Under the pieces are notes generated by a model. The model worked only from the letters and a program-made list of their open reading frames with translations. It did no database searches and was not told the origin of the DNA. 64,000 bases of DNA. Source: Algoriphagus aestuariicola. Lineage in GTDB: Bacteria; Bacteroidota; Bacteroidia; Cytophagales; Cyclobacteriaceae. A program made the translations under genes and the position numbers. Position 1 is the stretch's first letter, and each line of letters opens with the position of its first letter. Positions 1 through 9,568 of the stretch are shown piece after piece. The stretch covers positions 124,001 through 188,000 of the forward strand of contig NZ_JAFKCW010000002.1 in NCBI RefSeq assembly GCF_017254835.1. Direction: 5' to 3'.

Positions 1-41
1 ATACTATTTCAAGGCAATATGGGCAAAAGTAGGGATTTTGC

Positions 42-611
42 CTAATTTAATCTTGGGTCGAGGGGATAATTTGCGATTACCTTAAACTCCCCTCCCATGT
101 TTTTCAAAAGCAATCTCCAAAGCTCATCGGGGGTGTTTCCAAGGACGTCCGCATCCACTTTATGGTCACAGATAATCCAGGTATTTTCACCCAATTCATC
201 TGACAGTTGGCCCGAACCCCAGCCGCTATATCCAATAAAAAAACGTACGTCATGGGGGGCCAAAAGCCCGCTTTTTAGCTGGTCAACCAAGCTCTCAAAA
301 TCCCCTCCCCACCAAAGATCCTCCCCGATGGCAATGCTGCCTTCGAGGATTTTTTCGCCGAAATAGATAAAATGCAAAGTGTTTTGCTCGACCGGGCCCC
401 CAACGAAAACTTCATTTTCCAGAAAAGACAGTTCCTCTACCAATTCACTCAAATGAAGTATGGACGGCTTATTAAGAACCAGCCCAAAACTTCCTTCGGA
501 ATTGTGTTCACAAAGCAGAACCACGGATCGCACGAAGTTCTCATCCTGCAAAAACGGTTCAGAAATTAGTAGATTTCCTGCTTGGGGAATTTTCGAAGGC
601 TCATTCTTCAT
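42..611 (-). CDS. yqgE: YqgE/AlgH family protein (UPF0301)
   Basis: A 189-residue cytoplasmic protein of the YqgE/AlgH (DUF179) family, whose biochemical role is not settled. The family signatures are visible: a start of the type AGNLLISEPFLQDENFVRSV (residues 11-30), the FVGGPV motif near residue 70, and GYSGWGSGQLSDEL near residues 128-141. Length fits the family. The ATG at 611 is preceded on the minus strand by AGGAAAGGA, a reasonable ribosome binding site. It is divergent from pdxH, with about 100 bases between the two starts. The family assignment is sure; the function is not. Confidence 0.93.
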   Translation of the reverse strand: MKNEPSKIPQAGNLLISEPFLQDENFVRSVVLLCEHNSEGSFGLVLNKPSILHLSELVEELSFLENEVFVGGPVEQNTLHFIYFGEKILEGSIAIGEDLWWGGDFESLVDQLKSGLLAPHDVRFFIGYSGWGSGQLSDELGENTWIICDHKVDADVLGNTPDELWRLLLKNMGGEFKVIANYPLDPRLN

Positions 612-711
612 GCTTGTATCCTTTCCTTTTCAGTGAAAAATATAGGCTTAAATTTTAAAAATCCAATGCCTATGGTACTTTTATCAAGCAATTTCCAACA
701 CAAGAAAATCA

Positions 712-1350
712 ATGACAAAACTCTCGGAAATCCGTAAAGACTACAGTTCCAAATCACTGGATATCAATGATATAAATTCAGATCCAATTCAGCAATTTCG
801 AATCTGGATAGATGAAGCAATCGATTCCGAAGTACCTGAAGTGAACGCCATGTGCCTGTCCACGATGGGGCTTGACGGCTATCCGAATGGCAGGATAGTG
901 CTGCTGAAAGAGGTAGATGAGGGCTTTGTGTTTTTCACCAACTACGCAAGCGAGAAAGGGCGAGAAATTGCCGCAATTCCCCGAGGGTCACTGACCTTCT
1001 TCTGGCCAGAGCTGGAGCGACAAGTAAGGATCACTGGAGATCTGACAAAAGTTAGTTCGGCGGAATCAGACGCCTACTTCCTTTCCAGACCGACAGGATC
1101 ACAAATTGGGGCCTGGGCATCACCCCAGAGCACAATCCTTGGCAGCCGGGAAGAGCTCAGTTCGCGTCAAAAGGCTTTTGAAGAAAAATTCAAGGTCGAA
1201 GAGCTCACGAGGCCAAGCCACTGGGGAGGATACCGACTATTGCCATTCCGCCTCGAGTTTTGGCAGGGAAGGCCCAGCCGACTCCACGACCGAATCAGCT
1301 ATCAGAAAAATCCAGACGAAAGCTGGACAATCAACCGCCTTGCTCCTTGA
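712..1350 (+). CDS. pdxH: Pyridoxamine 5'-phosphate oxidase
   Basis: FMN-dependent oxidase that converts pyridoxine or pyridoxamine 5'-phosphate to pyridoxal 5'-phosphate, the last step of vitamin B6 synthesis and its salvage. The 212 residues match the usual length. Visible family blocks are the FMN-binding NGRIVLLK and FFTNYASEKGREI segments, the SRPTGSQIGAWASPQS block, and the C-terminal WGGYRLLPFRLEFWQGR followed by the terminal RLAP. The start is the ATG at 712 on a full-length alignment basis. The stop codon abuts the stop codon of the convergent bshB1 with no base between them, so the two transcripts must overlap or end inside each other's genes. Confidence 0.96.
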   Translation: MTKLSEIRKDYSSKSLDINDINSDPIQQFRIWIDEAIDSEVPEVNAMCLSTMGLDGYPNGRIVLLKEVDEGFVFFTNYASEKGREIAAIPRGSLTFFWPELERQVRITGDLTKVSSAESDAYFLSRPTGSQIGAWASPQSTILGSREELSSRQKAFEEKFKVEELTRPSHWGGYRLLPFRLEFWQGRPSRLHDRISYQKNPDESWTINRLAP

Positions 1351-2067
1351 TTATTTCAAATCAAAGAGGTCATCGATGCCGATAAAGCGCTCCACTGTAA
1401 ATCCTTCTCCATATTTGGCCATAATTCTATGCCCAAACTCTCTGGCTCTGGATTCGATGAAGGGCAAAAAGTCCGGAGAGGAAATAAAGCTGGATGGCTC
1501 TTCGGAGAAAGGGTCATAAAACTGGGACTTAAAAGCCATGATGCTGGCCACCTTGATGTCCCAAAACGCTGAAATATCGAAGATAAAATCCGGCTTTATA
1601 TAGTTGTTTTGAATGTAGTGGTAGACAAATTTTGGCCGCCAAGGCTCTTGGGCAATACCCGCCTCAACAGTCTCAATCTTGCGCAGTCCACTCATAAAGC
1701 AGGCATTCGTAGCCAAAGAGGACCCTTTTCCATGGTCTGGATGCCGATCTGAAACCGCATTGGCTAGGACAATATCCGGCTGATACTTGCGTATAACTCT
1801 GATAAGCTCCTTTTGGTGGACTTCATCATCCTTGAAATAGATGTCTCTGAAGCCCATATTTTCTCTAGCGGAAAGCCCAAGAATTTTGGCTGCGTCTTCC
1901 GACTCCTTCAGCCGAAGTTCTGGGGTACCACGTGTACCCATCTCCCCTTGCGTCAAATCGACAATGCCAACCTTGTGTCCTTTCGCTACGTGCGCAGCGA
2001 TAGTCCCCGAACACCCCAGTTCGGCATCGTCAGGATGAGCGGCCAACACCAAAATATCCAATTTCAT
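1351..2067 (-). CDS. bshB1: Bacillithiol biosynthesis deacetylase BshB1
   Basis: Zinc-dependent N-acetyl-glucosaminyl-malate deacetylase of the LmbE/PIG-L family, acting in the second step of bacillithiol synthesis. The 238-residue protein carries the metal-binding AHPDDAELGCSG motif at residues 10-21 and the second histidine motif RHPDHGKGS near residue 110. The C-terminal part (EPSSFISSPDFLPFIESRA) is typical of BshB1 rather than of other LmbE proteins. It is the last gene of a minus-strand run trxB, M23 peptidase, bshB1 with gaps of only 6-7 bases, which ties thiol synthesis to thioredoxin reduction. No bshA or bshC lies in the window. Confidence 0.93.
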   Translation of the reverse strand: MKLDILVLAAHPDDAELGCSGTIAAHVAKGHKVGIVDLTQGEMGTRGTPELRLKESEDAAKILGLSARENMGFRDIYFKDDEVHQKELIRVIRKYQPDIVLANAVSDRHPDHGKGSSLATNACFMSGLRKIETVEAGIAQEPWRPKFVYHYIQNNYIKPDFIFDISAFWDIKVASIMAFKSQFYDPFSEEPSSFISSPDFLPFIESRAREFGHRIMAKYGEGFTVERFIGIDDLFDLK

Positions 2068-2074
2068 TTGTTTC

Positions 2075-3118
2075 CTATTTTATTCTGAGATTCTGCCCGA
2101 CACGCAAGATAGAACGAGTGCTGATCCCGTTCAATCTGGTGATTTGACTGATGGTCACTCCGTATCTCCTTGCTATTGAGCCTAGAGTATCGCCTCTTTT
2201 AACTCGATGGTACGCGGCCTCCCTAGCCTTCGCTACGTGGGAAAAAAGATCCTTAGTGATCAGCAGATCTTGTATCGTCAACTCTCCTTTGTCAAAATCA
2301 TATACGTTTTCCGGATCAAAAGGAAGCCCCCGATACCGCATCTCATAGTGGAGATGGGAGCCGGTACTTCGGCCTGTACTTCCGCCCTTTCCGATAATAT
2401 CCCCTGCTTTTATCTCGTCGCCTACCTCTGCGATCTGCTTCGAAAGGTGTCCATAGAGCGTTTCTAAGCCATTTTTGTGCCTTACTAGCACGTAGTATCC
2501 CCAGCCATACCTATCGTAGGATCGTACCCGTACTATCCCATCAAAGGCGGAATAAACCGGGTCTCCGGTATCCAAATCCAAGTCAGTGCCATAGTGGTTT
2601 CTACCCCATCTAGGACCAAACACCGAGGTCTTTTTGGATTGATCCAAAGGAAATTTCCACTCCATGCCGTAACGCTGGTCATACAATCGCAGCTGCAGGC
2701 TATCCTGAAAATTTCGGATGTCAAAATTGTAGATGTCGACTTTCTTGCTGTCCCATGTCGAATAGTATTCAAAGGCTGTCACCCAAATGCTATCTATCTG
2801 GATTTGCTCCGACACTTTGACCAGCTGGTTGGTGGGAGCCCAAGCCATTACGTTCTGGTCCTCACTGATGATCGACCTGATCCTAGCCAGGTTAACATCG
2901 TATTGAAAAATCAATGAATCGGTCTGAAAGGTGAGTGTCCTAAGGTAGGATTCTTGGTCAAACTGTCTCAGTTCGATATTTCTTCTCTCCTGGGCACTGG
3001 CGGGATTATTTGCACTGTTTTTCTTGACAATCTTAGGAAAAACCTGAGCATTGGCTTCAATGAAACCAATGCTCAGCAGGATTCCCAAAATTGTTCTCAG
3101 AATGTAATTCCTCATCAA
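2075..3118 (-). CDS. Secreted M23 metallopeptidase with LysM domain
   Basis: Predicted secreted or periplasmic zinc endopeptidase that cuts peptidoglycan cross-bridges, or a catalytically competent divisome activator. It is 347 residues long: a signal peptide ending at about ANAQ (residue 25), an N-terminal region of unknown fold, a peptidase M23 domain (about residues 160-270) with the zinc ligands in NHYGTDLDLDTG and SHLHYEMRYRG, and a C-terminal LysM repeat (residues about 303-346, YHRVKRGDTLGSIARRYGVT onwards) that should bind glycan. Both halves of the M23 zinc site are intact, so it is likely active. It lies 6 bases downstream of trxB and 7 bases upstream of bshB1. Confidence 0.93.
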   Translation of the reverse strand: MMRNYILRTILGILLSIGFIEANAQVFPKIVKKNSANNPASAQERRNIELRQFDQESYLRTLTFQTDSLIFQYDVNLARIRSIISEDQNVMAWAPTNQLVKVSEQIQIDSIWVTAFEYYSTWDSKKVDIYNFDIRNFQDSLQLRLYDQRYGMEWKFPLDQSKKTSVFGPRWGRNHYGTDLDLDTGDPVYSAFDGIVRVRSYDRYGWGYYVLVRHKNGLETLYGHLSKQIAEVGDEIKAGDIIGKGGSTGRSTGSHLHYEMRYRGLPFDPENVYDFDKGELTIQDLLITKDLFSHVAKAREAAYHRVKRGDTLGSIARRYGVTISQITRLNGISTRSILRVGQNLRIK

Positions 3119-3124
3119 TTGGAT

Positions 3125-4069
3125 TTAATGATTCTCGTGTGCTGCCAGGAAGCGCTCCGCATCCAACGCTGCCATACAGCCTGTACCTGCTGCGGTGACT
3201 GCTTGTCTATAGACATTATCCTGAGCATCTCCACATGCAAATACGCCATCGACGTTGGTTTTTGAACTTCCCGGAATGGTCTTGATATAACCGGAAGGAT
3301 CCATGTGGACAAAATCCCTAAAGATCTCCGTGTTGGGTTGGTGACCAATAGCAACAAAGAAGCCAGAAATTGCTATTTCCTTTTTTTCTCCGGTTTTATT
3401 GTTGAAAATCCGCACGCCTCTTACCTCTTCTTCTCCCAAAATCTCATCGGTCTCCGAATTCCACAGAATTTCGATCTTAGGATTGTTCATTACGCGATTT
3501 TGCATGATCTGGGATGCTCTCATTTCCTCCCTTCTCACGATCATGTACACTTTGGAGCAAATGTTTGCAAGGTAGCTTGCCTCCTCGCAGGCGGTATCGC
3601 CAGCACCAACGATGGCGACTTCCTGCCCGCGAAAAAAGAAACCGTCACAAACAGCACAGGCAGAAACACCTTTCCCATTCAATCGAGTCTCGCTTTCGAT
3701 TCCCAACCACTTCGCTGAGGCTCCGGTGGAAATGATCGTTGTCTCCGAATGGATGGTCACTTGATCGTCCACTGTGACTACATGGGGACGTGAGGAAAAA
3801 TCCACCTTGGTCACCATCCCGTAGCGCACATCCGTTCCGAATCTTTCTGCTTGCTTCTTAAAATCTTCCATCATTTCTGGACCCATGATCCCGTCTGGGT
3901 ATCCGGGGTAGTTTTCGACATCGTTAGTGATGGTAAGCTGGCCACCGGGCTGACCTCCAGTGTACAATACGGGTGACAATCCAGCTCTCGATGCGTATAT
4001 CGCCGCTGTATAGCCGGCAGGGCCCGATCCGATGATCAATACTTTGACCCTTTCAATTTCTTGGTTCAT
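3125..4069 (-). CDS. trxB: Thioredoxin-disulfide reductase
   Basis: Flavoenzyme that passes electrons from NADPH to thioredoxin in the cytoplasm. The 314 residues show the FAD-binding GSGPAGYTAAIYASRAG at 14-30, the redox-active CAVC at 138-141, the NADPH-binding GAGDTACEEA segment after it, and the C-terminal FAD block VFACGDAQDN. Length and motif order are those of the bacterial low-molecular-weight enzyme. It is the first gene of the trxB, M23 peptidase, bshB1 operon. About 155 bases, holding the rpoD terminator, separate it from rpoD upstream. Confidence 0.97.
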   Translation of the reverse strand: MNQEIERVKVLIIGSGPAGYTAAIYASRAGLSPVLYTGGQPGGQLTITNDVENYPGYPDGIMGPEMMEDFKKQAERFGTDVRYGMVTKVDFSSRPHVVTVDDQVTIHSETTIISTGASAKWLGIESETRLNGKGVSACAVCDGFFFRGQEVAIVGAGDTACEEASYLANICSKVYMIVRREEMRASQIMQNRVMNNPKIEILWNSETDEILGEEEVRGVRIFNNKTGEKKEIAISGFFVAIGHQPNTEIFRDFVHMDPSGYIKTIPGSSKTNVDGVFACGDAQDNVYRQAVTAAGTGCMAALDAERFLAAHENH

Positions 4070-4196
4070 TAATAGCTTGTATTAAATCGGTTAAATTTTG
4101 TCATTTTTGGGTAGGCAACAAAACTCGGCATAGTTAAAATTCCCTAAGCAGATAATTGTCACTTAATACCAGATAAATAAATTATGGCATGAAAAT

Positions 4197-4221
4197 AAAA
4201 AAGGGGCCTGAGCCCCTTTTT
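4197..4221 (-). terminator. Rho-independent terminator of rpoD
   Basis: A perfect inverted repeat GGGGC-CTGA-GCCCC flanked by A and T runs on both sides begins three bases after the rpoD stop codon. On the minus strand the hairpin is followed by a run of T. The symmetry means it could also work on the plus strand, but no plus-strand gene ends here. Confidence 0.85.
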
Positions 4222-4224
4222 CAA

Positions 4225-5088
4225 TTATCCCAGGTAGGGTTTTAGCGTCTTACTTCTGGAAGTATGACGTAGCCTCCTGATTGCTTTTTCCTTGATTTGT
4301 CTGACCCGCTCGCGGGTCAAGTTGAACTTCTCTCCGATTTCTTCGAGGGTCATCGCATGCTCGCCGTTGAGTCCAAAATACAGCGTGATGACATCAGCTT
4401 CTCTTTGGGTGAGGGTAGAAAGCGCACGCTGAACTTCTTTTCTCAAGGAATCGGTCATCAGCCCATCATCCGGCTTCTCGTCCCCGTCGTTTTCCAACAC
4501 ATCCAAAAGGCTGTTTTCTTCTCCCTGCACAAACGGAGCATCCATTGAGACGTGGCGGCCGGAAATCTTCATGGTGTCGACCACCTCAGACGCGGTCACC
4601 TCGAGTACCTCTGCCAGTTCCTCCGGAGATGGCTCCCGCTCGAACTTCTGCTCCAGCTCACTGAAGGTCTTTGAGATCTTGTTAAGGGATCCTACCCTAT
4701 TCAGCGGCAAGCGAACAATCCTGGACTGCTCGGCCAAAGCCTGCAGGATGGATTGTCTGATCCACCACACGGCATAGGAGATGAATTTAAAACCACGGGT
4801 CTCATCAAATCGCTGGGCAGCCTTGATCAAGCCAAGATTCCCTTCATTGATCAAATCTCCCAAAGAAAGGCCTTGGTTCTGGTATTGTTTGGCGACAGAT
4901 ACCACAAATCGAAGGTTTGCCTTGGTCAGTTTTTCCAGCGCCAGTTGGTCACCCTCGCGGATTCTCTTTGCCAAAACTACTTCTTCATCAGCTGTCAACA
5001 GGTCTACTTTGCCAATTTCCTGAAGGTATTTGTCCAGTGATTGGGATTCCCTGTTGGTAATCTGTTTGCTAATTTTTAGCTGCCTCAT
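4225..5088 (-). CDS. rpoD: RNA polymerase primary sigma factor RpoD/SigA
   Basis: Primary sigma factor, 287 residues. It has no region 1.1, as usual in Bacteroidota, and starts almost directly with region 1.2 ([20 protein letters not shown]). Region 2 is clear ([20 protein letters not shown], then [16 protein letters not shown] and [13 protein letters not shown]), followed by region 3 and region 4 with the helix-turn-helix [20 protein letters not shown] near residues 249-268. In this phylum the factor reads TTG and TAnnTTTG promoters, and such motifs are found in front of several genes in this window. It is monocistronic in appearance, with its own terminator. Confidence 0.97.
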   Translation of the reverse strand: MRQLKISKQITNRESQSLDKYLQEIGKVDLLTADEEVVLAKRIREGDQLALEKLTKANLRFVVSVAKQYQNQGLSLGDLINEGNLGLIKAAQRFDETRGFKFISYAVWWIRQSILQALAEQSRIVRLPLNRVGSLNKISKTFSELEQKFEREPSPEELAEVLEVTASEVVDTMKISGRHVSMDAPFVQGEENSLLDVLENDGDEKPDDGLMTDSLRKEVQRALSTLTQREADVITLYFGLNGEHAMTLEEIGEKFNLTRERVRQIKEKAIRRLRHTSRSKTLKPYLG

Positions 5089-5146
5089 TCAAATTAGAAT
5101 TTGAGAAATTAATTTTTTAATGCAAATAAGATAATCAATTGTTTGA

Positions 5147-7294
5147 TTATGCCTGTTCTTTAGGAGCAGGTTTTTCCGGCTTTGGCAATAGAGCCTTTCT
5201 CGAAAGCTTGAATTTGCCAGTTTTTTTATCGATTTCGATCAATTTGACCACGATTTCTTCGCCAGGCTCAAGCACTCCTTCCATGCTTTCCAGTCGCTCC
5301 CACTTGATTTCGGAGATATGGAGTAAACCATCTTTGCCGGGCATAAATTCCACAAAGGCGCCAAAAGGCTGGATGTTTTTTACTTTTCCGGTGTATGTCT
5401 CGCCGATTTCAGGCTGAGCAACGATCGCCTTGATGCGCTTGATCGCAGCGTCCATGTTCGCTTGGTTAGCAGAGAAAACGTTGATTTTACCTTGGTTGTC
5501 GATCTCTTCGATCACGATGGTAGTCGCGGTGTCCTTCTGGATCTCCTGAATTACTTTTCCACCTGGTCCGATCACGGCTCCGATCAATTCCTTAGGAATC
5601 CACATCATGAATGAACGTGGAGTATGAGGCTTCAGATCCGGTTTAGGCGCAGCCAAAGTCTTGGAAATCTCATTGAGAATGTGTAGACGTCCCTCTTTCG
5701 CTTGGTACAACGCTTCCTTCAGAACTGAATAATCCAGTCCTTCGACCTTCAAGTCCATCTGGCAAGCGGTGATCCCCTTTTCTGTGCCTGTAACCTTGAA
5801 GTCCATGTCACCCAAGTGATCTTCATCTCCAAGGATGTCGGAGAGAATCGCATATTTACCAGTCTTGGAATCAGAGATCATTCCCATCGCAATACCAGTA
5901 ACAGGTGCCTTGATCGGAATACCAGCATCCATCAACGCCAAAGAACCGGCGCAAACAGTTGCCATCGAGGATGAACCGTTGGATTCCAGAATATCCGATA
6001 CGATTCGGATAGTGTAGGGGTTTTCGTTTTCTGCTGGAAGAACTTTTTTCAGAGCCCTCATGGCCAAATTGCCGTGCCCTACTTCCCTTCTACCCGGTCC
6101 TCTGTTTGGCTTTACCTCGCCAGTGGAAAATCCCGGGAAGTTGTAATGCAGGAAAAATTTATTATATCCGGAAATAACAGCTCCGTCGACCATCTGCTCG
6201 TCCATCTTGGTACCAAGGGTACAAGTGGTCACAGACTGGGTCTCTCCCCTAGTAAAAACCGCCGAACCATGTGCCGAAGGAAGGTAATCCACCACAGACC
6301 AGATCGGTCTGATTTCGTTTAGCGCTCTCCCATCCAGTCTTTTCTTGGTTTCAAGAGTCAAGTTACGGGCGGCCTCCTTGTGGATTTTATGAAAGTATGG
6401 CCCAATCAGGCTTGCTTCAAATTCATGCTCCTCGCCCAGGCTCTCAACAAATGCATCTTTGATTTCCTTGATCGCTGCGGAACGCTCCGTTTTGTTTGGA
6501 GTTTGTTTGCTGACGGAAGCAAAAAGCTTGTCGTAAAGCTCAGCTTTCATCTTGTCATACAACCCGGGATCGGACTTTTCGTGAGAATACTCCCTCTTCT
6601 TTTCCTTGCCAACCATTTGGGTCAATTCTATCTGTGCCTGGCAATGACGCTTAATCTCCTCATGGGCATATTGTAATGCCTCTACCATTTCATCTTCCTG
6701 GATCTCAGACGCTTCGCCTTCCACCATCAAGATGTACTCAAGAGAGCCTGCCACAATAAACTCCAAAGAAGCCTTTTCAAGCTGGGATGGAGTTGGGTTG
6801 ATGACCAAGGTACCGTCGACCTTGGCAACTCGAACCTCGGAGATCGGCCCATTGAATGGAATGTCCGACACGGCCAAAGCCGCAGAGGCCGCAAGCCCCG
6901 CTAGGCTGTCCGGCAGCACTTCACTGTCAGCGGACATCAACGTGATGGCTACCTGCGTGTCAGCATGGTAGTCATCCGGAAATATCGGACGGATTGCTCG
7001 GTCCACGATCCGACTGATCAAAATTTCGTAGTCGGACAATCTGCCCTCTCTTTTCAAAAATCCTCCGGGGATTTTACCGGAAGAAGCAAATTTCTCCTGA
7101 TAGTCTACTGATAATGGCAAAAAGTCAACTCCTTCCAAAGCGTCTTTCTTGGCGACCACAGTGGCCAACAGCATCGCTTTTCCCATCCGCACAACTACAG
7201 AACCGTCAGCCTGTTTGGCAAGTGCTCCAGTTTCGATAGTGATTTCTCTGCCATCCTGTAGTTGGATGGTCTTCGTGATCAAATTTGGTAACAT
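5147..7294 (-). CDS. pnp: Polyribonucleotide nucleotidyltransferase
   Basis: Phosphorolytic 3'-to-5' exoribonuclease of RNA turnover, 715 residues. Two RNase PH domains (about 10-145 and 325-465) are separated by the helical linker. They are followed by a KH domain ([20 protein letters not shown], near 565) and an S1 domain (about 630-700, [20 protein letters not shown]). The short Lys/Pro/Glu-rich tail is normal. The gene lies 100 bases downstream of rpsO, separated by an rpsO terminator, the rpsO-pnp pairing found in many bacteria. Past its stop lies a weak AT-rich hairpin at 5131-5150 and then rpoD's upstream region. Confidence 0.97.
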   Translation of the reverse strand: MLPNLITKTIQLQDGREITIETGALAKQADGSVVVRMGKAMLLATVVAKKDALEGVDFLPLSVDYQEKFASSGKIPGGFLKREGRLSDYEILISRIVDRAIRPIFPDDYHADTQVAITLMSADSEVLPDSLAGLAASAALAVSDIPFNGPISEVRVAKVDGTLVINPTPSQLEKASLEFIVAGSLEYILMVEGEASEIQEDEMVEALQYAHEEIKRHCQAQIELTQMVGKEKKREYSHEKSDPGLYDKMKAELYDKLFASVSKQTPNKTERSAAIKEIKDAFVESLGEEHEFEASLIGPYFHKIHKEAARNLTLETKKRLDGRALNEIRPIWSVVDYLPSAHGSAVFTRGETQSVTTCTLGTKMDEQMVDGAVISGYNKFFLHYNFPGFSTGEVKPNRGPGRREVGHGNLAMRALKKVLPAENENPYTIRIVSDILESNGSSSMATVCAGSLALMDAGIPIKAPVTGIAMGMISDSKTGKYAILSDILGDEDHLGDMDFKVTGTEKGITACQMDLKVEGLDYSVLKEALYQAKEGRLHILNEISKTLAAPKPDLKPHTPRSFMMWIPKELIGAVIGPGGKVIQEIQKDTATTIVIEEIDNQGKINVFSANQANMDAAIKRIKAIVAQPEIGETYTGKVKNIQPFGAFVEFMPGKDGLLHISEIKWERLESMEGVLEPGEEIVVKLIEIDKKTGKFKLSRKALLPKPEKPAPKEQA

Positions 7295-7349
7295 AAATTG
7301 TTGTTAGTATAATTTTCTTCGGTTTGAAAAATAAAGGCATCTAGCTTAA

Positions 7350-7387
7350 AAAGAAAAAAGTAAGGTTCTCTAAAATTGAGAACCTTA
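7350..7387 (-). terminator. Terminator or attenuator between rpsO and pnp
   Basis: The arms TAAGGTTCTC (7361-7370) and GAGAACCTTA (7378-7387) form a perfect 10-bp stem with a 7-base loop. On the minus strand it is followed by a T-rich stretch (7350-7360). It sits just past the rpsO stop codon. As pnp follows with no obvious strong promoter of its own, some read-through is likely, making this an attenuator in practice. Confidence 0.8.
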
Positions 7388-7396
7388 CCGAAAGGA

Positions 7397-7672
7397 TTAT
7401 TTTCTGATTCCGAGCTCTGCGATAATCGCTCTGTAGCGCTCGATGTCTTTCTTATGGAGGTAGTCCAGTAGGCTTCTTCTTTTACCTACCAACTTCAGCA
7501 GACCCAATCTAGAGGAGTGATCCTTCTTGTTTGACTTTAGGTGCTCAGTCAAATGCTGGATTCTGTGGGTGAAGAGGGCAATCTGTGACTCAGGAGATCC
7601 TGTATCAGTAGCAGATTTTAACCGTCCATGATTCTGAAACAACTCTTGTTTTTTCTCTGATGTTAAATACAT
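7397..7672 (-). CDS. rpsO: Small ribosomal subunit protein uS15
   Basis: Ribosomal protein S15, 91 residues, a primary 16S rRNA binder in the central domain of the 30S subunit. Recognisable blocks are [20 protein letters not shown], the adjacent helix with the conserved His-Ser-Arg contact ([20 protein letters not shown]) and the C-terminal [17 protein letters not shown]. Length is standard. The start is the ATG at 7672. A TAnnTTTG promoter lies about 28 bases upstream, and the gene ends at a strong hairpin before pnp. Confidence 0.97.
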   Translation of the reverse strand: MYLTSEKKQELFQNHGRLKSATDTGSPESQIALFTHRIQHLTEHLKSNKKDHSSRLGLLKLVGKRRSLLDYLHKKDIERYRAIIAELGIRK

Positions 7673-7699
7673 GTTTAGCTAAATTTTATAAAACAGCTA

Positions 7700-7733
7700 C
7701 AAAGGTAAGATTAATATTTTGGAAAGTAAACAA
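7700..7733 (-). promoter_or_regulatory. Bacteroidota-type promoter of rpsO
   Basis: On the minus strand TACCTTTG (7700-7707) matches the -7 consensus TAnnTTTG exactly, and a TTG (7731-7733) lies 23 bases upstream, at the long end of the accepted spacing. The expected start of transcription leaves a leader of about 20 bases before the rpsO ATG. Confidence 0.45.
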
Positions 7734-9497
7734 TCACTTGGACTTTGCTGGACGTTTGGGCAAAAAAGCGGACACTTTTTTCCAAAGACCCGAATAAAAA
7801 TCCGCCTCAAAGAGCCTTGCGTCCCTTCTTGCCTGCCTCAGGAAGAACAATCCAAAAGGAAGTAGGCATAGGTTTGAGAAAACCGTCCCAAATAGCGGAT
7901 CTGTTATTCCTTCCTTTGCCCACTTTTCGCCGGTGATAGTCAACATATAAAAAAGGATAAAGAAAATTATCGAGATCAAAACCGGCATTCCGAGCCCTCC
8001 CTTTTTGATGATAGAACCAAGGGGTGCACCGATCAGAAACATCACAAAGCAGGCAATAGCCTGCGTATATTTCTGATACCAGGCTATCTCATATCTCCTG
8101 TATTCCCGCTGATGGCTTTCAATCTGGCTTTTCTTGACATCAAAGGAGTTTTTGAGGTTTCGTGAGTTATTTAGCGCCATAGTATAGGCATTGGATATGT
8201 AGCCTCTCTTTACCACGACCGAATCGATCTTCGCCCGTTCCTCATCCGTGAGGGGTGCAGTTCTTTTGGCCTTCACAGCAACGGTGTTCTGAGTAGGAAT
8301 AGAAGGACTGACCATGGTCGAGTCGGACGAAAGTGAATCCCGCAATGAAATATTCACCTTAGGATTTCGGCTGAAAATAGAGTCTGACTTCGGCGATTCT
8401 GAACTACTCGCTAGATATACCTTAGGATCGACAGGCTTTGTCGAATCATTTTGAGTTACGGCCACAGAATCTCCTTCTTTTTCCAGGGCTTTAAGGGAGT
8501 CCTTTTCCGCTTTCTCTCGCTCGATCTTTGCCTTCCTTAGTTCATCATCCCTCGTTTTTCGGTTCCTTATTTCCTCCGAGGGAGTAAGCTTGCGCTCTTT
8601 TCCAAAAAAATTATAGATGCTTTGTGCGGTGGTGTAGTTTTGAAATTTCAAGTCATTGACCAGTGTAGTGATCGAGTCTAGCCCAAGCTGGATCTGTGAG
8701 ATATTCTTTATCGCCCGGTTGGTGGACCAGAGATCTTCCGGAGTCCTGCTAAGTTGAAAAGCATCCAGATCAAATATGATGACGTTTTCGTCAAACTGTG
8801 TTCTTGAGAACTCCACGGGAGGCTCACTGATTCCCCGAGTTTGGCGCTCCTCCTTATAGTTCTGGCCATTGTAAAGGGTTAGCTTGAGGTAGCTATCGTT
8901 AAAAAAAGTCTCCATTCTGCCGGAGTCCGCCAAAGTCATGTTTAAGTTTCCCTCCTGCCCAGCATGGTTGTAGATAATGATATCCCGAAGTCGGACGTCA
9001 TCCATTTTTTTGTTGACCTTGATGCTGTAGTTGGGTATGCCTGCGTAAAAAACGCCCTCCTTGATATCCAATGCAGGCGATTTCATACGGATGTCATAGA
9101 GGAGGCTGAACGTCTTCAGGTTGACCTTTGGCACCAAATAATTGTTGGAAAGATAGGCGGCTATTGTGAGCAAGACGGCGAAAATACCTATGGGTCTCAT
9201 TGCCCTGATCAGGGAGATCCCGCTGCTTTTAATGGCTGTAAGTTCAAAGTGCTCCCCCAGATTACCAAAAGTCATCAGGCTGGACAGCAGCACTGCGAGC
9301 GGCAAAGCCATGGGGGAAATGCTGATTACAAAATAGCCGATCAGTTCTGCATATATCCAAAAACCTAGCCCCTTTCCGAAGATCTCGTCGAAGTACTTGA
9401 GCATGTTGACTATCAGCAGAATGAAGTCAACGACTAGAAATGTTAATAAAAAAGGCCCCAAAAAAGACCCCAAAATAAGCTTATCGAGTTTTTTCAT
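7734..9497 (-). CDS. LptF/LptG family (YjgP/YjgQ) permease with a long insert
   Basis: Inner-membrane subunit of the lipopolysaccharide export machine: three N-terminal membrane helices, a periplasmic beta-jellyroll-type region and three C-terminal helices. I place the start at ATG 9497 (MKKLDKLILGSFLGPFLLTF), which begins just before the first helix. A longer reading to 9614 would overlap the upstream gene and add 39 unlikely residues. At 587 residues it is much longer than the roughly 360 of E. coli LptF or LptG. The excess is a Lys/Glu/Ser/Thr-rich, probably disordered stretch at about residues 300-420 between the jellyroll and the C-terminal helices. No LptA, B or C gene is nearby, so F versus G cannot be decided. 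Confidence 0.88.
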   Translation of the reverse strand: MKKLDKLILGSFLGPFLLTFLVVDFILLIVNMLKYFDEIFGKGLGFWIYAELIGYFVISISPMALPLAVLLSSLMTFGNLGEHFELTAIKSSGISLIRAMRPIGIFAVLLTIAAYLSNNYLVPKVNLKTFSLLYDIRMKSPALDIKEGVFYAGIPNYSIKVNKKMDDVRLRDIIIYNHAGQEGNLNMTLADSGRMETFFNDSYLKLTLYNGQNYKEERQTRGISEPPVEFSRTQFDENVIIFDLDAFQLSRTPEDLWSTNRAIKNISQIQLGLDSITTLVNDLKFQNYTTAQSIYNFFGKERKLTPSEEIRNRKTRDDELRKAKIEREKAEKDSLKALEKEGDSVAVTQNDSTKPVDPKVYLASSSESPKSDSIFSRNPKVNISLRDSLSSDSTMVSPSIPTQNTVAVKAKRTAPLTDEERAKIDSVVVKRGYISNAYTMALNNSRNLKNSFDVKKSQIESHQREYRRYEIAWYQKYTQAIACFVMFLIGAPLGSIIKKGGLGMPVLISIIFFILFYMLTITGEKWAKEGITDPLFGTVFSNLCLLPFGLFFLRQARRDARLFEADFYSGLWKKVSAFLPKRPAKSK

Positions 9498-9568
9498 CCG
9501 TGCAAACTTCCCCGCTTGGAAAACGATTTTCCGGAGGCTGGGTTCAAAGTTGGCAATTTGAAGGCAAT

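Noticed and set aside
5131-5150. AT-rich hairpin after pnp as a terminator
   Set aside because: The eight-pair stem is all but one A-T, overlaps the pnp stop codon and lacks a following T-run.
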